Source: Ferrovibrio sp046294345
GTDB taxonomy: Bacteria; Pseudomonadota; Alphaproteobacteria; Ferrovibrionales; Ferrovibrionaceae
DNA: 64,000 nucleotides
Direction of reading: 5' to 3'
Assembly: GCA_046294345.1 (NCBI GenBank)
Contig: JBKBJT010000004.1
Coordinates: forward strand, 1 to 64,000
Every line of letters begins with the position of its first letter. Positions within the stretch are counted from its first letter, which is position 1. Position numbers and translations under genes: made by a program. Shown in pieces: positions 15,929 through 24,716 of this stretch. The notes beneath the pieces were generated by a model. It was not told the origin of the DNA and searched no databases. It saw only the letters and a list, made by a program, of their open reading frames with translations.

Positions 15929-17566
15929 TCAGGTTATCACATCGGGGCCGCTGCGCCCGCTGGATGCGCGCAGGCCGGTCATGCGTTCGGCGAAGTCCAC
16001 CAGCGGGGCGATCCGCGCCTGCACGTCATCGTGCTGGCGGGCCGGGTCGGACTCGAACAGTTCAAAATACAGCCGCACGGTGGCGCCTTCGGTGCCGGTG
16101 CCCGACAGGCGCGCGATCACGCGGGCCTCTTCGCCGCAGACCACGCGCAGGCCCTGGCCCGTGCTGACCGACTGGTCGATGGGATCGGTATAGGCGAAAT
16201 CATCGGCGGCGGTAACGACAAGATCGCCGATCCGGTGCCCGGGCAGGCCGGGCAGGGCGTCGCGCAGGCGCTGCAACGCCGCCGCGGCGACTTTGGCATC
16301 CACCGCCTCGTAATCGTGGCGGCTGTAATAATGCCGGCCGAAGCGGCGCCAATGGGCATCCAGCAGCGAAGCGATGGTTTCGCCGGGCTTCGCCGCCAGC
16401 AGGTTGAGCCAGAACAGCACGGCCCACAGGCCGTCCTTCTCGCGCACATGGGCCGACGACGTGCCGTAGCTTTCCTCGCCGCACAGCGTGATGCGGCCGG
16501 CATCCAGCAGGTTGCCGAAGAATTTCCAGCCGGTCGGCGTCTCGAAACAGGCCAGCCCCATGCCGGCGGCCACCGCGTCGGCGGCGCGGCTGGTCGGCAT
16601 GGAGCGCGCGACGCCGGCGATGCCCGTGGCATAACCGGGCACCGATGTCGCATTGGCGGCCAGCACGGCGAGGCTGTCGCTGGGCGATACGGCGATCCCT
16701 TTGCCCAGGATCATGTTGCGGTCGCCATCGCCATCGGAGGCGGCCGCGAAATCCAGCCGGCTTTCCAGCACGGTTTCGCGATACAGCTCCTCGGCATGGG
16801 CCGGATTGGGATCGGGGTGATGCCCGCCGAAATCCTCCTTCGGCTCGGCGTTGATCACGGCATCACGCGATGCACCCAGCATTTCGACCAGCAGGCGTTT
16901 CGCATAAGGTCCGGTCACCGCATGCATGGCATCGAAGCGGAAGCGGAAATCAGGCCGCCGGATCAGCGCGCGGATCGCGTCGAAATCGAACAGGGTTTCC
17001 AGCAAGGCGGCGTAATCATCGACCGGGTCGATCACTTCCACCGCCATGCCGTTAATATGCTGCAGGCTGACATGGTCGAGATCGAGGTCGTGATGATCGA
17101 ACACGCGATAGCGGTCGATCCGTGTGGTGCGCTGGTAGATCGCCTCGGTCACGCTCTCGGGCGCCGGGCCGCCATTGCCGACATTGAACTTGATGCCGAA
17201 ATCGCCGTCCGGGCCGCCGGGATTGTGGCTGGCCGACAGGATCAGGCCGCCCTGGGCACCGTGGCGACGGATCACCGCGCTGGCCGCGGGCGTGGAGAGG
17301 ATGCCGGCACGGCCGACCAGCATGCGGGCGATTCCGTTGGCCGCCGCCATGCGCAGGATCACCTGGATGGCCTGGCGGTTGAAGAAGCGCCCGTCGCCGC
17401 CCAGCACCAGCGTACCGCCGCGCAGGTCGCCCTGGGTATCGAACACCGACTGCACGAAGGCTTCCAGATATCCCGGCTGGCGGAAGACATTCACCTTCTT
17501 GCGCAGGCCCGACGTACCGGGCTTCTGCCCGTCGAAGGGCGTGATGGCAACCTCGCGCGGACTCAT
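15929..17566 (-). CDS. pgm: Phosphoglucomutase (alpha-D-glucose phosphate-specific)
   Basis: Interconverts glucose 1- and 6-phosphate. 545 aa from ATG 17566 (MSPREVAITPFDGQKPGTSG), the usual start and length; an upstream reading to 17623 would overlap the glpX 3' end and is rejected. LILSASHNPGG holds the phosphoserine; ASDGDGDRNMI is the metal-binding loop; GEESYGTSSAHVREKDGLWA the sugar-binding loop. It lies between glpX and pgi in an evident operon feeding glycogen, exopolysaccharide or nucleotide-sugar synthesis. Confidence 0.96.
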   Translation of the reverse strand: MSPREVAITPFDGQKPGTSGLRKKVNVFRQPGYLEAFVQSVFDTQGDLRGGTLVLGGDGRFFNRQAIQVILRMAAANGIARMLVGRAGILSTPAASAVIRRHGAQGGLILSASHNPGGPDGDFGIKFNVGNGGPAPESVTEAIYQRTTRIDRYRVFDHHDLDLDHVSLQHINGMAVEVIDPVDDYAALLETLFDFDAIRALIRRPDFRFRFDAMHAVTGPYAKRLLVEMLGASRDAVINAEPKEDFGGHHPDPNPAHAEELYRETVLESRLDFAAASDGDGDRNMILGKGIAVSPSDSLAVLAANATSVPGYATGIAGVARSMPTSRAADAVAAGMGLACFETPTGWKFFGNLLDAGRITLCGEESYGTSSAHVREKDGLWAVLFWLNLLAAKPGETIASLLDAHWRRFGRHYYSRHDYEAVDAKVAAAALQRLRDALPGLPGHRIGDLVVTAADDFAYTDPIDQSVSTGQGLRVVCGEEARVIARLSGTGTEGATVRLYFELFESDPARQHDDVQARIAPLVDFAERMTGLRASSGRSGPDVIT

Positions 17567-17585
17567 CGGCAATGGCTCGCTTGAT

Positions 17586-18545
17586 TTAACGCGGCAGACG
17601 GCTGACCAGGTCGTAGCGCGCACCGGTTTTGGCCATCAGGATCACGGTGTGCAGGCGGGCAAACCCTTTTTCGATGGTCACGCCACGGCAGAGCGGGCCG
17701 GAATTGATGCCCGAGGCAACGAAGATCGCATCGTCACTTTTTACCAGGTCGTCGCCGCTCAGCCATTTGCTGCTGTCGAGGCCGAATTCCTTGACCTTGG
17801 CGGCTTCTTCCTCGCCCTGCGGATCGACGCGGCCGAAGAATTCGCCACCCAGTGCCTTGGTGAAGATCGCGGTGATCACGCCTTCGGGCGAACCGCCGGT
17901 ACCAAACAGGGCATCCACGTTCTGGCCCTTCTGCAGGGCCATGAAGGCGCCGGCCACATCGCCGTTTTCCTGCAGCATGGTGCGGGCGCCGGCATCGTGG
18001 ATGTCCTTGATCATCGCATGGTGCCGCTTGCGGTTCAGCACGAAGATGCGCAGTTCGGAAATCGGCTTGCCCAGTGCGGCTGACAGGGCTTCCAGCTTTT
18101 TCTTCACCGGCCAGGTCGGATCGACCTTACCCTTGGCAGCGGCAGGCACCACCAGCTTGTCCATGTAGAAGCTGGGGCCAAGGTCGAACATCGCGCCGCG
18201 CGGCGCCAGCGCGAAGACGGCCATCGAATTGTCGACGCCGTTGGCCATGTTGGTCGTGCCTTCGATGGGATCGACGGCGATTTCGATCTCGGGCTCGCCG
18301 CTGCCGATGCGTTCGCCGCGATACAGCAGCGGGGCGTGATCCTTTTCGCCTTCGCCGATCATCACCACGGCATTGATGTTGATCTGGCCCAGCGCCTTGC
18401 GCATGGCATCCACGGCGGCGCCGTCGCCTTCTTCCTTCTTGCTGCGGCCGACCCAGTCATAGGAGGCCAGCGCGGCGGCCTCGGTCACCAGGCGCAGGGC
18501 GAACGGGAAATCGGCGCGGTCGAAGGGACCGGGACGGGTAGTCAT
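17586..18545 (-). CDS. glpX: Class II fructose-1,6-bisphosphatase
   Basis: Gluconeogenic hydrolysis of fructose 1,6-bisphosphate. 319 aa, the GlpX length. MIGEGEKDHAPLLYRGE and VDPIEGTTNMANG carry the metal-binding Glu/Asp residues, and ALFGTGGSPEGVITA is another GlpX landmark. The ATG (MTTRPGPFD) is the first gene of glpX-pgm-pgi; its promoter should lie in the 120 nt up to 18665. Confidence 0.96.
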   Translation of the reverse strand: MTTRPGPFDRADFPFALRLVTEAAALASYDWVGRSKKEEGDGAAVDAMRKALGQININAVVMIGEGEKDHAPLLYRGERIGSGEPEIEIAVDPIEGTTNMANGVDNSMAVFALAPRGAMFDLGPSFYMDKLVVPAAAKGKVDPTWPVKKKLEALSAALGKPISELRIFVLNRKRHHAMIKDIHDAGARTMLQENGDVAGAFMALQKGQNVDALFGTGGSPEGVITAIFTKALGGEFFGRVDPQGEEEAAKVKEFGLDSSKWLSGDDLVKSDDAIFVASGINSGPLCRGVTIEKGFARLHTVILMAKTGARYDLVSRLPR

Positions 18546-18665
18546 GGGCGGAAACTCCGAGGCAGAGATGGGCTGCGGATGCGGCCGGTTGGTCCGGACA
18601 GTTTATTCCTTGGAAATACGGCAAAAACCGGGCGAGGCCAAGGCGGAGCGGGTGTTTTTCGCGCC

Positions 18666-19517
18666 CTATTGATCAAAGCGCCGGCGCCAGAAATCCTGGC
18701 TCTGTTTTTCGCCGATATCGCAGCCTTTGGGATAGCGGTAGCCCGACTGGGTCCGCTGCAGCAGGGTTGGAGGGCGGTTGGTTTTCGGGGGCGGTTTCTG
18801 GGCGATTTCCAGGATCAGCTTGCGGCGCACGGCTTCCCCGAAGGTATCGAAGCCTTCCGCCACCACCACGAAGGAGCCCGGCCCGCCGATGACGCAGCCT
18901 TCGTAATACCGGTCCAGGTCCTCCAGCATGGGAAAACCCCAGGTATTCTGCTTGCCGTTCATGATCGGCAGGCCGTTGATCACGATGCCGGCGGCCAGCG
19001 CCTGGTCGCGCGCCAGGTCCACGGGCCCGCCGTCGTTGTTCGGCCCATCGCCCGAAATATCCAGCACCCGGCGCATGCCCTTGTAGGGGCCGCTGCCGAA
19101 GCGGGGAATGGCATGCAGGATCGCGCCGGTGATGCTGGTGCGCCGCGCCGTGCGGATCGGATGTTCCATCAGCCGCCGCGCCACGGCCTCGGCGCTGGCC
19201 TGGTCGGAAACCAGGGTCCAGTCCAGGATATCGCCCTGGGTATAGCTGTCGGCCCATTCGAAATAGGCCAGCGCGATCTTGCCGTGGATGCCGCCACGGA
19301 TAGCTTTTACCACGGTCGGATGCATGATCGCGTTGGCATAGCCGTCGCGCTGCAGCCTGGCCTCGTCGGGGTCGATGCTGCCAGAGATGTCGACGGCCAG
19401 CAGCAATTCCAGATCGACCGGAATCTTGTCCGCCGCACCGGCATCGGCTGCCGGCAGCACCGGACCCAGACCCGCAAGCCACGCCAGTACCAGAAGGACC
19501 GGTAGCCTGAGCTGCAT
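18666..19517 (-). CDS. DUF1194 von Willebrand factor A-domain secreted protein
   Basis: 283 aa with a cleavable signal peptide (hydrophobic 5-25, ending ADAGA). The rest is one VWA fold: LLLAVDISGSIDPDE supplies the MIDAS DxSxS motif, TSITGAI the second metal-loop Thr, and RVLDISGDGPNNDGG a later Asp. This matches DUF1194, common in alphaproteobacteria with no assigned function; a metal-dependent protein-binding role in the periplasm is inferred. Standalone gene. Confidence 0.88.
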   Translation of the reverse strand: MQLRLPVLLVLAWLAGLGPVLPAADAGAADKIPVDLELLLAVDISGSIDPDEARLQRDGYANAIMHPTVVKAIRGGIHGKIALAYFEWADSYTQGDILDWTLVSDQASAEAVARRLMEHPIRTARRTSITGAILHAIPRFGSGPYKGMRRVLDISGDGPNNDGGPVDLARDQALAAGIVINGLPIMNGKQNTWGFPMLEDLDRYYEGCVIGGPGSFVVVAEGFDTFGEAVRRKLILEIAQKPPPKTNRPPTLLQRTQSGYRYPKGCDIGEKQSQDFWRRRFDQ

Positions 19518-19618
19518 GGAATGAGGCTAGTACGGCTGCGACATCGCGTCCATCGCAGACTTGAATCCGGCGCCGGCCGACACTGGACAAGCCGGCCTCG
19601 CCTGCCGATGTTACGGCC

Positions 19619-20866
19619 ATGAGCAGCGCATCCCGCCTTTACGATGTGGCCGTGATCGGCGGCGGCCTTGCCGGCCTGACCCAGGCTATCGCCTTGGCCC
19701 GGCACGGCCTTTCGGTCGCCGTGATCGACCGGGAGGATCCGACCCGGGCGCTCGCCGCCGGGTTCGACGGCCGGGTTTCGGCCATCGCGCTGGCTTCCCA
19801 GCGCATGCTGGCCGGCATCGGCCTGTGGGAGCATGTGGCCGAAGCCCAGCCGATGTGGGACATCCGCGTCTCCGACGGCGACTCGCTGCTGTTCGTGCAT
19901 TACGACCATCGCGACCTGGGCGACCAGCCTTTCGGTTATCTGGTCGAGAACCGGGTCATGCGGCAGGCCCAGCAGGCCGCCATCGTGGCGTTGCCCAATC
20001 TCGACCTGATGGCGCCGATGACGGCCAGCGAGATCGATTATGGCGCGCCCGGCTCTGGCGCGCCGGCGCGACTCACTCTGGCCGATGGCCGGCGGATCGA
20101 GGCCCGTCTGGTGATCGGCGCCGATGGCCGGCAATCCGCGATCCGCCAGCAGGCCGGCATCCGCACCCTGAACTGGTCCTACGACCAGACCGGCATCGTC
20201 TGCACCGTGGGCCATGAATTGCCGCATGGCGGCGTGGCGCAGGAGCGCTTCCTGCCTGCCGGCCCCTTCGCCATCCTGCCGATGACCGATGCGGCCGACG
20301 GCACGCACCGCTCCTCTCTGGTCTGGACCGAGCCGACGCAGCGCGCCGCCGCCATCATGGCGCTGAACGACGCGGATTTCACCGCCGAGATGCGCCAGCG
20401 CTTCGGCGACGGTTACGGCGAGACGCGCATCCTCGGGCCGCGCTGGTCCTATCCGCTCACCTTCCTGCTGGCCCAGCGCTATACCGGCCACCGCCTGGCC
20501 CTGATCGGCGATGCGGCGCACGGCATCCATCCCATCGCCGGCCAGGGCCTCAATCTTGGCCTGCGCGACATCGCCGCCCTGACCGAGGCGCTGGTGGAGG
20601 CGAAGCGACTGGGCCTGGATATCGGCCGCGTCGACGTGCTGGAACGCTACGAGCGCTGGCGCCGCTTCGACAATGTGGTGCTCTCGGCCGTCACCGATGG
20701 CCTGACCCGGCTGTTTTCCAACGACATCGCGCCGATCCGCATCGCCCGCGACCTGGGCCTGGGGGTGGTGGAGCGCATTCCGCCGCTGAAGAAGCTGTTC
20801 ATGCGCCATGCCATGGGCGATGTCGGGCAGCTGCCCCGGCTGCTGCGTGGCGAAAAACTGGGCTGA
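19619..20866 (+). CDS. UbiH/UbiF/COQ6-family FAD hydroxylase
   Basis: 415-aa flavoprotein monooxygenase. GGGLAGLTQAIALARHG is the dinucleotide-binding GxGxxG fingerprint near residue 14; ARLVIGADGRQSAIR is the DG motif; LIGDAAHGIHPIAGQGLNLG is the GD motif with the UbiH-family GQG(L/M)N. It most likely hydroxylates the ubiquinone precursor ring. Which position (C5, C6 or C7, as UbiI, UbiF, UbiH, UbiL or UbiM do) cannot be decided here. No other ubiquinone gene is adjacent. Confidence 0.9.
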   Translation: MSSASRLYDVAVIGGGLAGLTQAIALARHGLSVAVIDREDPTRALAAGFDGRVSAIALASQRMLAGIGLWEHVAEAQPMWDIRVSDGDSLLFVHYDHRDLGDQPFGYLVENRVMRQAQQAAIVALPNLDLMAPMTASEIDYGAPGSGAPARLTLADGRRIEARLVIGADGRQSAIRQQAGIRTLNWSYDQTGIVCTVGHELPHGGVAQERFLPAGPFAILPMTDAADGTHRSSLVWTEPTQRAAAIMALNDADFTAEMRQRFGDGYGETRILGPRWSYPLTFLLAQRYTGHRLALIGDAAHGIHPIAGQGLNLGLRDIAALTEALVEAKRLGLDIGRVDVLERYERWRRFDNVVLSAVTDGLTRLFSNDIAPIRIARDLGLGVVERIPPLKKLFMRHAMGDVGQLPRLLRGEKLG

Positions 20867-20955
20867 CGGCAAAAAACGCAAAAATCCATTACGGTTTTCG
20901 GGTGCTGGATCGTCTCTAGAGGGGGAGACCTGTCTTTTGCCATCCGGAGCCGTGC

Positions 20956-22131
20956 ATGAGCGTGAAAACCTTCAAGATCTGGTACCTGACCCATAAATGG
21001 ACCAGCCTGATCTGCACGGCTTTCATGCTGCTGCTCTGCATCACCGGCCTGCCGCTGATCTTCCATCACGAGATCGAGCATTTGCTGGGCGATGCCATCG
21101 AGGCGCCGGCCCTGCCGGCCGGCACGCCGCTCGCCTCGCTGGATCATGTCGTCGCGGCGGCGCAGCAGGCCATGCCTGACGAAAAACCCCTGTTTGTCTC
21201 ATGGGACCCGGATGAACCGGAGCTGGTCTTCGTCACCGCCGCCAAAACCCCGACCGAGACCCAGGATTTCCGTTTTGTCGCTCTGGATGCGCGCACCGCC
21301 CAGATCCTGAAAACCGATTCTTCCGACCAGCTCGATTTCATGCGGGTGATGTTCCGCCTGCATGTCGACCTGTTCGCCGGCCTACCGGGCATGCTGTTCC
21401 TGGGTTTCATGGGCCTGCTGTTCGTGGTGGCGATCATCACCGGCGTCGCCGTCTATGGCCCGCTGATGCGCAAGCTGGATTTCGGCACCGTGCGCAAGCA
21501 GCGCTCGACCCGCATCAAATGGCTCGACCTGCACAACATGCTGGGCATCGTCACGCTGGTCTGGGCGCTGGTGGTCGGCGGCACCGGCGTGATCAACACC
21601 TGGGCCGACCTGATCTTCAAATACTGGCAGCATGACCAACTCGCCCAGATGGTGGCGCCCTATGCCGGACAGCCGGTGCCGCAAAACCTGGGGTCGTTGC
21701 AGGCTGCCGTCGAGACCGCGCACCGCGCCGTGCCAGGCGCCACGCCGCGCTTCGTCGCTTTCCCCGGCACCAATTTCTCCAGCCCGCATCATTACGCGGT
21801 GTTCATGCGTGGCGACACGCCGTTGACCAGCCGCCTGCTGCAGCCCGTGCTGGTCGACGCCGTCACCGCCGAGCTCACCGACACGCGCAAGCTGCCCTGG
21901 TATGCCGCCACGCTGCTGGTGTCGCAGCCGCTGCATTTCGGGGATTACGGCGGGATGCCGCTGCAGGTGATCTGGGCATTGCTGGATATCGTCACCATCG
22001 TGGTGCTGGGCAGCGGGCTGTATCTGTGGTTGGCGCGCCGGCGCAGCAATCCGGTCGAACAGCGTATCGCCGAACTGGAACGCGAAGCCGCGATTACGCC
22101 CGCACTCGCCACCCGGAGTGCCGCGGAATGA
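20956..22131 (+). CDS. PepSY-associated transmembrane protein
   Basis: 391 aa with PepSY-TM architecture: helix 1 (about 17-37) preceded by HKWTSLI and followed by GLPLIFHHEIEHLL, periplasmic PepSY region (about 50-135), then helices near 138-160, 195-215 and 345-368, ending in a cytosolic Arg-rich tail. Histidines at membrane edges resemble those of haem/iron-reductase relatives, so a role in iron reduction or peptidase inhibition is possible. Overlaps the next small gene by ATGA. Confidence 0.85.
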   Translation: MSVKTFKIWYLTHKWTSLICTAFMLLLCITGLPLIFHHEIEHLLGDAIEAPALPAGTPLASLDHVVAAAQQAMPDEKPLFVSWDPDEPELVFVTAAKTPTETQDFRFVALDARTAQILKTDSSDQLDFMRVMFRLHVDLFAGLPGMLFLGFMGLLFVVAIITGVAVYGPLMRKLDFGTVRKQRSTRIKWLDLHNMLGIVTLVWALVVGGTGVINTWADLIFKYWQHDQLAQMVAPYAGQPVPQNLGSLQAAVETAHRAVPGATPRFVAFPGTNFSSPHHYAVFMRGDTPLTSRLLQPVLVDAVTAELTDTRKLPWYAATLLVSQPLHFGDYGGMPLQVIWALLDIVTIVVLGSGLYLWLARRRSNPVEQRIAELEREAAITPALATRSAAE

Positions 22132-22304
22132 AATCGCCTTTTCTGCGCCTGTGGGGCATGCCGATCCTGCTCGGCATCCTCAGCGGTATCGGCCTCGTCG
22201 CGGCTCTGGTCGCCGATGGCTGGGGCGATGCGCTGTCATGGATGACGCTGGGCCTGCTGGTCCTGCTGATGGCCTGGTGCTGGTTCAGGCCGGCGCGGCG
22301 TTAA
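22128..22304 (+). CDS. Small two-helix membrane protein downstream of PepSY gene
   Basis: 58 aa starting MKSPFLRLWGMPILLGILSG, with two hydrophobic helices (about 10-28 and 34-52) and a basic end. The start lies in the PepSY stop (ATGA), so translation is coupled. Such a short protein often follows PepSY-TM genes; probably a subunit or assembly helper of that protein. Its stop shares the TTAA with the convergent DUF971 gene. Confidence 0.75.
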   Translation: MKSPFLRLWGMPILLGILSGIGLVAALVADGWGDALSWMTLGLLVLLMAWCWFRPARR

Positions 22305-22696
22305 GAGCGCCGCGGTTCGCGGCTTAAGCCACGCTCTTCCAGCCGCTTCAGGTAATCGGCCCAGAGGGCATCCTGGTCGTGGCCGCGGTCGTAGAACCAT
22401 TCCCAGCTGTAGAGGCCGGTATCGTGCAAGTCGTCGAATTTCAGGCGCACGGCATAGGTGCCGACCGGCTCGATGCCGATGATGCCGACATGGCTGCGGC
22501 CGGGCACCAGCGTCTTCTGCCCGGGACCATGGCCCTGCACCTCGGCCGAAGGGCTTTCGACGCGCAGGAACTCCGCCGTGAAGGAAAAGGCCTTGCCGTC
22601 GGCGAAGGCGACCTCCAGCCGCTTCTCCGCCGAGATGTAGCGCAGGTCGGTACAGGCCGGGCGGCCGGCCTGTTGGTAAGGCGAGTTGGGATTCAT
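22301..22696 (-). CDS. DUF971 (gamma-butyrobetaine hydroxylase N-terminal-like) protein
   Basis: 131 aa. DLRYISAEKRLEVAFADGKAF and FLRVESPSAEVQGHGPGQKTL match DUF971, the small domain also found at the N-terminus of gamma-butyrobetaine hydroxylase; the standalone form is linked by genome context to iron-sulfur maintenance. GIEPVGTYAVRLKFDDLHDTGLYSW-type sequence follows in expected order. 16 nt downstream of the Trm112-like gene, so likely the end of the cluster that starts with the thioredoxin gene at 24546. Confidence 0.88.
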   Translation of the reverse strand: MNPNSPYQQAGRPACTDLRYISAEKRLEVAFADGKAFSFTAEFLRVESPSAEVQGHGPGQKTLVPGRSHVGIIGIEPVGTYAVRLKFDDLHDTGLYSWEWFYDRGHDQDALWADYLKRLEERGLSREPRRS

Positions 22697-22712
22697 TACC
22701 GGGCGTGCGCCG

Positions 22713-22925
22713 TTATTGAGCGTGTGCCGGGCGGTCGTCGATCTGGCGTGCCTCGTCCACCAGCATGATCGGAATGCCGTCGCGGATCGGGAAGGCCAGC
22801 CCTGCCTTTTCGCTCACCAGTTCGTTACGGGCGCGATCATAGGTCAGCGGCCCCTTGGTGACCGGACAGACCAGCAGTTCGAGCAGCTTGGGATCGACCG
22901 GCGCGGCAGTCTGGGCGTCGCTCAT
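22713..22925 (-). CDS. Trm112-family protein
   Basis: 70 aa (MSDAQTAAPVDPKLLELLVC), a zinc-ribbon-like Trm112/YcaR family member; such proteins partner methyltransferases or act in RNA/protein modification. Only one Cys (VCPVTKGPL) remains, as in many bacterial homologues that lost zinc. The start is placed at the second ATG (22925) because AAGGAG abuts the first ATG (22931) with no spacer but lies 6 nt from the second. Confidence 0.88.
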   Translation of the reverse strand: MSDAQTAAPVDPKLLELLVCPVTKGPLTYDRARNELVSEKAGLAFPIRDGIPIMLVDEARQIDDRPAHAQ

Positions 22926-22936
22926 CGTCATCTCCT

Positions 22937-23614
22937 TCAGTTCAGCACGGGGCCGCGGCGCGGCCCGGTCGGATCCAGCAGGGCCATTTCCAGCAGAGTG
23001 GTCAACATGCCGGCGCGGGCCGGAAAATCCGGCGCTTCCAGCAGGGCCTGTTTCTCGCCCGGCGTGAACGGGCAGATCATCGCCAGCGAATGCACCAGCA
23101 GGTCGTCGGGCGCGGTGTTGATCGAGTCCCAGTCAGCCGGCAGGTTGTGGCGCTCGCAATAGCCGCGCAGGGCGGTCAGCAGCCGCGTGCGGTCGTATTG
23201 TCCGGGCGGCACGGCGGCCAGGTCGTCGGCGAAGGCGTCGTAATCGGCCTGCACCTGGCGATACAGCGTGCCGGCATCTTCCAGCTCGCGCGCGATGCCG
23301 AAGCGGCACAGGCCGCGCAGGGTGATCAGGATGCGGCCGTCGTCGGTCTCGGCCGCCGAGACGATCTGCCCGACGCAGCCGATGCGATAGACATCCTGGC
23401 GCTTGTGGCGCGCTTCGGGCTCGGTCGGCTGGATCATGCCGATCAGCCGGCTGCCGCCGATGGCGTCGCGTGTCATCGCCAGGTAACGCGGTTCGAAGAT
23501 GTTGAGCGGCAGCAGGCCGCGCGGCAGCAGCAGCACGCCGGTCAGCGGAAAGATCGGGATGACGCCGTCGAGTTCGGCGACGGAGCCGGGCAGGGATTCC
23601 GTCTCGTCGCTCAT
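22937..23614 (-). CDS. Lon-protease substrate-binding (LON N-domain) protein
   Basis: 225 aa, starting MSDETESLPGSVAELDGVIP. IPIFPLTGVLLLPRGLLPLNIFE and RYLAMTRDAIGGSRLIGMIQP-type sequence form the PUA-like LON substrate-binding domain; no ATPase or protease domain follows, as in the standalone alphaproteobacterial form. The true start lies in the upstream thioredoxin stop (ATGA at 23611-23614). Function of the standalone domain is unsettled. Confidence 0.9.
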   Translation of the reverse strand: MSDETESLPGSVAELDGVIPIFPLTGVLLLPRGLLPLNIFEPRYLAMTRDAIGGSRLIGMIQPTEPEARHKRQDVYRIGCVGQIVSAAETDDGRILITLRGLCRFGIARELEDAGTLYRQVQADYDAFADDLAAVPPGQYDRTRLLTALRGYCERHNLPADWDSINTAPDDLLVHSLAMICPFTPGEKQALLEAPDFPARAGMLTTLLEMALLDPTGPRRGPVLN

Positions 23615-24546
23615 GCGAACAGGATGGAGGACAGCCGGCGGCGCGCATCCACGGTGATCGGATCCATCGGGCCCAGCGCCTCGAAGATCTTCACCAGCTG
23701 CTTGCGTGCCGCTTCGTCGTTCCATTTGCGGTCGCGCTTGACGATGTCGAGCAGCTGGTCGACCGCCTCCTGCGCGCGGTTGGCGCCATGCAGCGCCAGC
23801 GCGTAGTCGAAGCGCGCCTGGTGGTCGTTCGGATTGGCGGCCACGGCGGCTTCCAGCGGCTTGAGCTGATGCGCCGCCTGCGAACCTTCCTCATGCAGCT
23901 GGATGGCCGAATGCGCGGCATGCACCTCGGCGTGATTCTTCTGCGCGTCGGGCACCTGGGCCAGCACTTCCTTGGCTTCCTCGATCTCGCCCATGCCCAC
24001 CAGGGCGCGGGCCAGGCCGCCCAAGGCCACCGGATTCTCGGGCTCGGCGCCGAGCGCCGTCGAGAAGGCCTGCGCGGCTTCCGGGTAATCCTGCGCCGCC
24101 AGCGCGGCCTTGCCGGCCTCGATCGCCTGGGTCGCGGTGTCGTCTTCCAGCGCGCCGCCGGCCAGGCCCTCGACGAATTTCTTCAGCTGGCTTTCCGGCA
24201 GGGCGCCGACGAAGCCGTCCACCGGCTGGCCTTTCGAGAAGGCATAGACCGCCGGGATCGACTGGATGCGCAGCTGCTGGGCCAGCGGCTGGTTCTTCGG
24301 ATCGTCGACATTGACCTTCACCAGGCGCAGCTTGCCGTTCGCCGCCTTGACGATCTTTTCCAGCATCGGCCCCAGCGTCTTGCAGGGGCCGCACCAGGGC
24401 GCCCAGAAATCCACCAGCACGGGCACGCTCATCGAGGCCTGCACCACATCCTGCATGAAGGTGGTGATGTCGGCATCCTTGATCACGTCGGCAGCGACGG
24501 CGGAACCGGGGGGCGGGTTGGGCGAGAGGTCCATGGCGGCGGTCAT
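23611..24546 (-). CDS. Thioredoxin-TPR protein (CnoX/YbbN-like)
   Basis: 311 aa. An N-terminal thioredoxin domain (about 25-130) carries VLVDFWAPWCGPCKTLGPML with a full CGPC active site, followed by TPR-like helices (about 135-311: AGKAALAAQDYPEAAQAFST, repeated) typical of YbbN/CnoX, a redox-regulated holdase working with GroEL and DnaK. E. coli CnoX lacks the full CxxC, whereas alphaproteobacterial forms retain it. Start at ATG 24546 (MTAAMDLSPNPP) or 24534; no strong ribosome site decides. First gene of a minus-strand cluster down to 22301. Confidence 0.9.
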   Translation of the reverse strand: MTAAMDLSPNPPPGSAVAADVIKDADITTFMQDVVQASMSVPVLVDFWAPWCGPCKTLGPMLEKIVKAANGKLRLVKVNVDDPKNQPLAQQLRIQSIPAVYAFSKGQPVDGFVGALPESQLKKFVEGLAGGALEDDTATQAIEAGKAALAAQDYPEAAQAFSTALGAEPENPVALGGLARALVGMGEIEEAKEVLAQVPDAQKNHAEVHAAHSAIQLHEEGSQAAHQLKPLEAAVAANPNDHQARFDYALALHGANRAQEAVDQLLDIVKRDRKWNDEAARKQLVKIFEALGPMDPITVDARRRLSSILFA

Positions 24547-24716
24547 CGCATTCTTAATGGGAGTGAATGGTTCAGAGATAATGGCGCGGCGACCAAAAGC
24601 CAACAGCCGGCCGCCGCAAATGCCGACAGGCATGGCGAAAATATAGGCAGGGTTTCCGCCCCTTCAAGCGCGAAACCGGCCCCTTCCGGCACGGGAATCG
24701 CGAGATTCGCCATGGT

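Noticed and set aside
14253..17584. Long plus-strand frames opposite pgi and pgm
   Set aside because: Shadows of two certain enzymes; no start sites or family motifs.
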